A stretch of DNA of 64,000 nucleotides from Pigmentiphaga litoralis (lineage in GTDB: Bacteria > Pseudomonadota > Gammaproteobacteria > Burkholderiales > Burkholderiaceae_B): NCBI RefSeq assembly GCF_014651835.1, contig NZ_BMXQ01000001.1, positions 1,998,801-2,062,800 of the forward strand. Reading direction: 5' to 3'. This document shows, one piece after another, positions 60,893 to 64,000 of the stretch. The position numbers and the translations under genes are program-made. The notes beneath the pieces are model-generated. The model made no database searches and was not told where the DNA came from. It saw only the letters and a program-made list of their open reading frames with translations. How positions within the stretch are numbered: position 1 is the stretch's first letter; each line of letters begins with the position of its first letter.

Positions 60893-61885
60893 TCATTCCA
60901 GCTTGATGTTGCGGGCCTTCACGATGGTCTTGGCCTTGTCGAATTCCTTCTGGATTTCGCTGCGGAATTCTTCCGGCGTGTTGCCCGAGGGGGCGGCGCC
61001 CTGCTTGGCCAGCGTTTCCTTCACGGCCGGGTCATTCAGCACCTTGACGGCGGTGTCGCGCAGCTTCTTGACCACATCGGCCGGCGTACCGGCCGGCGCG
61101 AGCAGACCATACCAGGCGGGATCATTCATGGCCGTGAGGCCGAGTTCCTTGAACGTCGGCACGTTCGGCAGGCCTTCGACGCGTTCCTTCCACGACACGG
61201 CGATGGCGCGCAGCTTGCCGCTCTGGATGTGCGGCATCGACGACGGCAGGTTGTCGAACAGGATCTGCACCTGTCCGCCCATCGCGTCGGCAATGGCCGG
61301 ACCCGATCCGCGGTAAGGAATGTGCACGATCTGCGCGCCGGTCTCGACCTGATACAGCTCGCCCAGGAAGTGAAGGATGCCGCAGGTACCCGAGCTGCCA
61401 TACGAATACTTGCCTGGGTTTTTCTTCAGTTCTTCAAGGAAGCCCTTGTAGTCCTGGGCGGGAAATTTCGGGTTCACGGCCACGACGTTGGCGGTGTACG
61501 CCAGGTTGGTGATGGGCTGGAAGTCCTTGATCGGGTCGTAGCCCAGTTTGGGATTGCACGCCGGGTTGATGGCCATCGTGGACACGGTGGCGATGCTGAG
61601 CGTGTAGCCGTCGGGCGCGGCACGTGCGGCTTCGCTGGCGCCAATGGCGCCGCCGCCGCCGCCGCGGTTTTCCACCACGAAAGGCTGGCCGAGTTCGCGG
61701 CTCATCTTGTCACTGACCAGGCGCGCGACGATGTCGGTCGTGCCGCCCGGTGCAAACGGAACGATCACGCGCACGGGTTTGTTCGGAAAGGTGGCCTGCG
61801 CCTGGGCCAGGCCCGGAGCAAGGGTCACGGCCATGACCGCCGCAGCGGCTGCGCCATAGCCAAGCTTGAACAAATTGGTTTTCAT
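60893..61885 (-). CDS. Bug-family periplasmic solute-binding protein
   Basis: 330 residues with a signal peptide ending LAQAQATFP, then NKPVRVIVPFAPGGTTDIVARLV, VVENRGGGGGAIGASEAARAAPDGYTL and HIPYRGSGPAIADAMGG. Two cysteines (INPACNPKL and GTCGILHF) could bond. AGGAGA stands before the ATG. Single-gene unit with no transporter subunits next to it; ligand unknown. Confidence 0.93.
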   Translation of the reverse strand: MKTNLFKLGYGAAAAAVMAVTLAPGLAQAQATFPNKPVRVIVPFAPGGTTDIVARLVSDKMSRELGQPFVVENRGGGGGAIGASEAARAAPDGYTLSIATVSTMAINPACNPKLGYDPIKDFQPITNLAYTANVVAVNPKFPAQDYKGFLEELKKNPGKYSYGSSGTCGILHFLGELYQVETGAQIVHIPYRGSGPAIADAMGGQVQILFDNLPSSMPHIQSGKLRAIAVSWKERVEGLPNVPTFKELGLTAMNDPAWYGLLAPAGTPADVVKKLRDTAVKVLNDPAVKETLAKQGAAPSGNTPEEFRSEIQKEFDKAKTIVKARNIKLE

Positions 61886-62057
61886 GCACTCTCCTGTTTA
61901 TTATGGATAGTTGGTGCCGACATGCGCGGATATGGCATACGGACGTCCCCTGCGAAAATTCCCCGTCCGGCAGCTCCGGTAATCACTTCATCCGGATGGT
62001 GCTGAGCTTTTGACTCCGGGGGATGCGGTCGAGAATAACAAACAGGTTGCCCCCGCT

Positions 62058-62951
62058 GTGCACATTGCCCTTCTGGTTTTCCCGGACTTCCTCCTGATTG
62101 CGATTGGCTGGTTTTTGCGCAGAAAGCTCCACTTCAGTGCCGAATTTTTTACCGGGACCGAGCGCCTCGTCTACTACGTGCTGTTTCCGGCGCTGCTGTT
62201 CCAGTCGATCGTACGCACCCCGATCCAGCTGGAAACCGCCGCCACCATGATCTGGGCAGCGGCCGCCATGATGCTGATTGGCGCCCTGCTCTCGTGGCTC
62301 GCCTGGCCGGTGCTCAAACCCGACGGCCAGGCGTTTGCATCGGCCGTGCAGTGCGGCTTTCGATTCAATTCCTACATTGCGCTGGCGCTGGCCACCCGCC
62401 TGGCCGGTGAAGCGGGCCTGAGCGCCATGGCCCTGCTGATCGGGTTTTCGGTGCCGCTGGCCAACGCCATGGCGGTCTATGCGCTGGCGCGGCACGCCAA
62501 GAGCAATCTGTTTGGCGAACTGATCCGCAATCCGTTGCTGCTCTCGACCGTGGCGGGGGTGCTGTACAACCTGGCCGGCTTCAGCCTTCCCGGTCCGGTG
62601 GATGCGTTGATGTCACGCCTGGGCTCCACCGCCATCACGCTGGGCATCCTCTGCGTAGGCGCGGCGCTGGCGTTGGGGGGCGCGCGGGACAACCTCAAGC
62701 TGATCAACTGGATCCTGGTGGTGCGCCTGTTGCTGCTGCCGCTGGTCGCGTTGGCACTCGGACTGCTGCTGCCGCTGACGCTGGTCGAACGGCAGATGCT
62801 CCTGCTGTTCGGCGCCCTGCCCACGGCGTCCAGCGCCTACGTGCTGGCGGCAAGAATGGGCGGCCAGGGGGAAATCGTGGCATTGCTGATCTCGGCCAGT
62901 ACCGTGCTGTCGGTAGTGACTATTCCGTTGTGGATGCAGGCACTGCTGTAG
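62058..62951 (+). CDS. AEC-family auxin-efflux-like transporter
   Basis: 297 residues with about ten membrane helices (LLVFPDFLLIAIGWFLRRK first; LVYYVLFPALLFQSIV; GFRFNSYIALALATRLAGEAGLSAMALL; GILCVGAALALGGAR; ALPTASSAYVLAARMGGQGEIVALLISASTVLSVVTIPLW). AEC proteins export or take up small carboxylates. A GTG at 62058 puts helix 1 at the N terminus; a TTG 48 bases upstream extends the frame. It overlaps queG by 32 bases at its 3' end. Confidence 0.85.
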   Translation: MHIALLVFPDFLLIAIGWFLRRKLHFSAEFFTGTERLVYYVLFPALLFQSIVRTPIQLETAATMIWAAAAMMLIGALLSWLAWPVLKPDGQAFASAVQCGFRFNSYIALALATRLAGEAGLSAMALLIGFSVPLANAMAVYALARHAKSNLFGELIRNPLLLSTVAGVLYNLAGFSLPGPVDALMSRLGSTAITLGILCVGAALALGGARDNLKLINWILVVRLLLLPLVALALGLLLPLTLVERQMLLLFGALPTASSAYVLAARMGGQGEIVALLISASTVLSVVTIPLWMQALL

Positions 62952-64000
62952 CAAGCGCTTGCTCGGCTTCGCGTTCACGCCGGTCCAGGGCAGCAAGCGC
63001 CCACTGAACGTGTTCGCGCACCAGTTCGCTCGGGTCATCCGCGCGGCTGAGCAAGGCCGCGCGCACGGCGGGTGATGGCCTGGCGTTGCCCAGCCCGACC
63101 GCGATATTGCGTAGCCACCGTTCATGGCCCACACGCCGGATGGCGCTGCCTTGCGTGCGCTGGTCGAACTGCGCTGGCGTCCAGGCAAACAGATCGATCA
63201 GTGAGGACGCTTCCAGCCCGTGGCGCGGCGCAAAGCCCGGTTCCGCCGACACCTGCGCGTACTTGTTCCACGGACAGGCGGTCTGGCAATCGTCGCAGCC
63301 GTACACCCGCGTACCGATCAGCGGACGCAGGTCTTCCGGAATGCTGCCCTTCAATTCGATGGTCAGGTAGGAGATGCAGCGGCGCGCGTCCAGCACGTAG
63401 GGCGCGACGATGGCCTGGGTTGGACAGGCGGTGATACAGCGCCGGCAGTTGCCGCAGTGGGGCGTGCGGGCGTCATCGGCAGGCAGCGGAAGGTCGGTCA
63501 GGATTTCTCCCAAGAAGAACCAGCTGCCCTCCCGCGACAACAGAAGTGTGTGCTTGCCGCGCCAGCCGATACCCGCCTTGCGGGCCAGCTCGACCTCCAT
63601 CAACGGTGCGGAGTCCGTAAACGCGCGATAGCCAAAGGGTCCGATTGCCTCGGTGATCCGGTCGGCCAGCTTCTGTAGCTTCTGGCGCAACACCTTGTGG
63701 TAATCCCGCCCCAGCGCGTAACTGGCCATGACAGCCGTTTCGCCGTCAGCAAGCGCTTGCTGCTGACGGCGCGCCAGGTCGGCGCCCGAGGCGGGCGCGT
63801 AGTCCAGGCGGACCATGATCGCCGACCGTGCGCCCGGCACGAGTTCCTGGGGCGCCAGCCGCACGGGCAGGTGGCGCTCCATATAATCCATTTCGCCGTG
63901 CATGCCGGCTTCGACCCACTGGCGCAGCCGGGCGCCGGCATCCTGCAGATCCAGATCCGCGATGCCGACGGCGCCAAAACCCAGTTCCCGGCCCCATATA
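62920..64000 (-). CDS. queG: Epoxyqueuosine reductase QueG, 5' end outside window
   Basis: The frame is open to the right edge (IWGRELGFGAVGIADLDL...), so the start is missing; about 360 residues are visible. MHGEMDYMERH and LVPGARSAIMVRLDYAP are N-terminal family blocks. Two 4Fe-4S clusters are bound by CGNCRRCITACPTQAI and CDDCQTACPWNKYA; IGWRGKHTLLLSREGSWFFLGEIL precedes them. The C-terminal part is HEAT-like. It reduces epoxyqueuosine to queuosine in tRNA, using cobalamin. Confidence 0.95.
   Translation of the reverse strand, partial: IWGRELGFGAVGIADLDLQDAGARLRQWVEAGMHGEMDYMERHLPVRLAPQELVPGARSAIMVRLDYAPASGADLARRQQQALADGETAVMASYALGRDYHKVLRQKLQKLADRITEAIGPFGYRAFTDSAPLMEVELARKAGIGWRGKHTLLLSREGSWFFLGEILTDLPLPADDARTPHCGNCRRCITACPTQAIVAPYVLDARRCISYLTIELKGSIPEDLRPLIGTRVYGCDDCQTACPWNKYAQVSAEPGFAPRHGLEASSLIDLFAWTPAQFDQRTQGSAIRRVGHERWLRNIAVGLGNARPSPAVRAALLSRADDPSELVREHVQWALAALDRREREAEQALATAVPASTTE

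Overview
The window is GC-rich, densely coded bacterial chromosome. The most likely source is a betaproteobacterium of the Burkholderiales, probably Alcaligenaceae (Bordetella, Achromobacter or Pigmentiphaga-like). Support comes from three separate Bug-type periplasmic solute receptors, many LysR/IclR/MarR/AraC regulators beside small catabolic operons, glutaryl-CoA dehydrogenase with a divergent LysR gene, and the block xerD-ybaK-plsY / tsaD / rpsU-yqeY-dnaG-rpoD. The genus assignment is inference. I see no phage, insertion sequence, CRISPR array or plasmid replication gene.

Layout. 1-6.4 kb: the 3' part of a 3-dehydroshikimate dehydratase/HPPD-like fusion, an RhlE-type RNA helicase, a family 2 glycosyltransferase and DNA polymerase IV. 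6.4-13.9 kb: a copper chaperone with a CueR-like operator, a flavoprotein and IclR regulator, an AraC regulator facing a Bug receptor-sulfatase operon, and an SDR dehydrogenase. 14-16.3 kb: folE, murI and sugE. 16.5-22.8 kb: a probable catabolic module of a tannase/feruloyl-esterase-like lipoprotein, an acetoacetyl-CoA synthetase-like ligase, an amidohydrolase, a Bug receptor and a MarR regulator, with a striking AT-rich palindrome before the ligase. 22.8-28.9 kb: an AI-2E transporter, a PTS EIIC-like membrane domain fused to an EAL phosphodiesterase, tRNA-Ile2(CAU) and a hybrid histidine kinase. 29-37 kb: an NmrA-like reductase, a quinone oxidoreductase, a truncated Fic remnant, a fused FadB-type enzyme with a divergent LysR regulator, a frameshifted remnant and a second tannase-like lipoprotein.

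37-48.4 kb holds small unknown proteins, an alpha/beta hydrolase, a LuxR protein with a degenerate receiver, a MarR regulator, a GAF-GGDEF cyclase, a small gene behind a LexA-like box, an SGNH hydrolase, a potassium-channel-like protein with a cytoplasmic zinc-ribbon tail, an SbmA/YddA-type ABC exporter and an acetyltransferase. 48.5-64 kb is mostly housekeeping: gcdH and its regulator, rpoD, dnaG, yqeY, rpsU, tsaD, plsY, ybaK, xerD, a Bug receptor, an AEC transporter and queG, which runs off the right edge.

No clearly new multi-gene system stands out. The best leads are the EIIC-EAL fusion with a perfect hairpin at its 5' end, the catabolic module with its palindromic operator candidate, the copper and SOS regulatory sites before orphan small genes, an iteron-like repeat cluster between dnaG and rpoD, and several short tandem repeats next to gene ends.
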